Program-made: the position numbers and the translations under genes
Notes under the pieces: model-generated
The model's input: only the letters and a program-made list of their open reading frames with translations
Databases searched by the model: none
What the model was told of the DNA's origin: nothing
Assembly: GCF_024347615.1 (NCBI RefSeq)
Contig: NZ_AP025508.1
Location: 1,984,001 to 2,048,000 of the forward strand
Direction of reading: 5' to 3'
DNA length: 64,000 bases
Source: Vibrio splendidus
GTDB lineage: Bacteria; Pseudomonadota; Gammaproteobacteria; Enterobacterales; Vibrionaceae
Part shown: one piece after another, positions 62,634 through 64,000 of the stretch
Layout of the letters: the number at the start of each line of letters is the position of its first letter
Numbering within the stretch: position 1 is the stretch's first letter

Positions 62634-64000
62634 TTATTCCTGTAAGAATTTGTTTCTAACTAACTGCTCAAATTTAGGGTTGTAATGCAAACCGTTAACG
62701 GCCTTTTGCTGCATTCTCAAGTGACCTTGTAGTGAAGTTTTCACGGCATCACTCGTTATAGGATTCACCTTGCCCCAATCACTGCGGTTGTACTCTTTGA
62801 TGCTCTTCCAAATATTGCGGATCTCTTCTTGGTCCTTCTTCATGTAAGACACCCACATTTGATTCATTAGAATTTTGCGGTGCATCTTGATTTTGTTCTC
62901 GTACTTCTTGATCCGGCTGTTGGTGTCATATTGCTCAGATAGTCGAGTCGGCGTAAAACCAAGTAGCTGGCCCGCGTATTCAACACCTGTTAGATCACCA
63001 ACCATAACCTCACCGTTCCTATTGGTGACGTTCCCACCTTCAGCGCTATATCTGGCAGTTTTAACAATGTCTTTAATCCATTTAGGCATAAACATTTCAG
63101 TACCGCGATACAAACGCCCTTGCCCCATGTAATCAAAGCCTCTCGCGCCGTTCGTAATGATGCCGCCAATAGGACCAAAGAATTGCTCACCAATATCTGC
63201 TACGGTCCCGCTTGCGTTCTCAGCGTCAGATTGACGTACCCACATACCCATAAAATCAATGTTTATGCGGCTACCGATTGAAGGTAAACCAACTTCAGGC
63301 GGCAAACCGTTATAAAGCGTCTTAGCCCATTCAGCACCAAACCACTCGGTTAAGATACCGTTTAGCTCGGTTTCAGCATCCCAAGGATCATATTCATCAC
63401 TAATTGCAGAATGAACCATGTTCGCAATAGCGGCCAACGTTGCTAATGGCATTGCTGACAAGCCGCCCATTGCAAACGTTAAGGCCATGGTTCCCATGAT
63501 CTGCTTACGTGCTTCCGCTTTCTGCTCCGGCGTTGGATTACCTTTACCCAATGCTTTAAGCGTGTTGTGAATTAGGTAGTAACTCATATTCTGTGAGTAC
63601 TGCTTAAACTGCATTGCTACGGTAGCCACATCACCCTGCATAAAGCGGGCGCGGTTCAATGAACCATAATCAAAATGACTATCCCACGTTGCCTTAGTCG
63701 CGTAGTGGTAAGCCGCCTCGTTTCCAAGACCATCACGTTTAGCTAAACGGTAGGCTGTCATAAACGTAACTTCTCGGTTTAAAACCTCCGCATTGTGGAA
63801 CGACCAGCCAAGAGTTCGGTTAACTCGGTCTTTCCAATCACCGATTTGCGCGTCCGGTTCTTCTGCTAGCCCTAAAGCATCACTGGTTTGTGTTACGTCA
63901 ATCGTTCCCTGTTCTACGGCTCTACGCATAGCCTCGCGTTCGTCACCCTCAAGGATTGAACCAAGTACACCAAATCGGTTCTTGGTCTTTTGGTCCTTGC
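62634..64000 (-). CDS. Phage PLxRFG-type structural or virion protein (C-terminal part)
   Basis: The frame stays open from the stop at 62634 to the right edge, about 455 codons; the ATG at 63929 is internal, since KNRFGVLGSILEGDEREA continues upstream of it in frame. Recognisable stretches are GWSFHNAEVLNREVTFMTAYRLAKRDG, MQFKQYSQNMSYYLIHNTLKALG, a hydrophobic Gly/Ala/Met segment (about residues 170-195 from the edge), WDAETELNGILTEWFG and YTGVEYAGQLLGFTP-like text. These fit the very large PLxRFG virion proteins of marine podoviruses and prophages. It marks a prophage entering from the right. Confidence 0.7.
   Translation of the reverse strand, partial: KDQKTKNRFGVLGSILEGDEREAMRRAVEQGTIDVTQTSDALGLAEEPDAQIGDWKDRVNRTLGWSFHNAEVLNREVTFMTAYRLAKRDGLGNEAAYHYATKATWDSHFDYGSLNRARFMQGDVATVAMQFKQYSQNMSYYLIHNTLKALGKGNPTPEQKAEARKQIMGTMALTFAMGGLSAMPLATLAAIANMVHSAISDEYDPWDAETELNGILTEWFGAEWAKTLYNGLPPEVGLPSIGSRINIDFMGMWVRQSDAENASGTVADIGEQFFGPIGGIITNGARGFDYMGQGRLYRGTEMFMPKWIKDIVKTARYSAEGGNVTNRNGEVMVGDLTGVEYAGQLLGFTPTRLSEQYDTNSRIKKYENKIKMHRKILMNQMWVSYMKKDQEEIRNIWKSIKEYNRSDWGKVNPITSDAVKTSLQGHLRMQQKAVNGLHYNPKFEQLVRNKFLQE

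Noticed and set aside
1-64000. CRISPR array, tRNA or rRNA genes
   Set aside because: No regularly spaced repeats of suitable length, tRNA cloverleaf or rRNA sequence was recognised by eye.

Overview
The window looks like chromosome 1 of a Vibrio, probably of the Splendidus clade. That placement is an inference from recalled proteins and gene order, because no search was possible. The supports are the cbb3 oxidase cluster followed by a nosP-vpsS pair, the matP/lonH-fabA-rmf block, the pyrD-zapC-rlmKL-grx-uup block, the msrC-proQ-prc/letAB-rsmF-sdsR block and the yccA-tusE-yccX block. Most of the window is core genome. Accessory DNA is confined to about 9.75-12.5 kb and to the right edge from about 62.3 kb.

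Layout. 1-6.1 kb (minus): ccoNOQP, ccoH and ccoI, a high-affinity terminal oxidase and its copper-delivery ATPase; ccoI runs off the left edge. 6.4-9.75 kb (plus): a small membrane protein, then a FIST-domain NosP-like sensor translationally coupled to a VpsS-like hybrid histidine kinase. 9.75-12.5 kb: a broken ISNCY-type transposase, a small outer-membrane barrel gene and a DUF2971 gene. 12.5-18 kb: an HDOD gene, small envelope genes, matP, lonH, fabA (with recognisable FadR and FabR sites) and rmf. 18-26.5 kb (minus): the rlmKL-grx-uup-DUF3466 operon, zapC and pyrD. 26.8-36 kb (minus): the giant NAD-glutamate dehydrogenase, DUF2835, pepN and a secreted two-module protein. 36-47 kb: prc, proQ and msrC leftwards; an ABC exporter, letA, letB and rsmF rightwards; then an sRNA gene that I identify as sdsR. 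47-54 kb: cvfB, an unknown membrane protein, a DUF4442 thioesterase-like gene, a PEP-synthase-like pseudoenzyme back to back with a DAHP synthase gene, yajQ, and a siroheme synthase carrying a decayed methyltransferase tail. 54.5-58.8 kb: aapJQMP, a general L-amino-acid ABC importer. 59-62.2 kb: yccA, tusE, yccX, and a LysR regulator divergent from an NTF2-like gene. 62.3-64 kb: a 54-codon gene and the C-terminal part of a phage PLxRFG-type protein, i.e. the edge of a prophage.

Themes. Chromosome organisation: the window encodes MatP and ZapC and carries a perfect matS site inside ccoI. Envelope: fabA, letAB, prc, the barrel protein and a TolA-C-like protein. Respiration and NO sensing: cco next to nosP-vpsS. 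RNA-level control: proQ, rmf, sdsR, rlmKL, rsmF, cvfB, a pyrD leader with features of start-site switching, and an RBS-sequestering stem at letA.

The least explained items are the PEP-synthase-like protein lacking catalytic residues, the SUMT-like tail on the siroheme synthase, two short-unit tandem arrays (4x15 bp beyond pepN, 5x18 bp inside letA) and the two-module protein at 35.2-35.9 kb. No CRISPR array, tRNA or rRNA gene was seen. Starts were moved from the longest reading frame where a ribosome binding site or family length argued for it.
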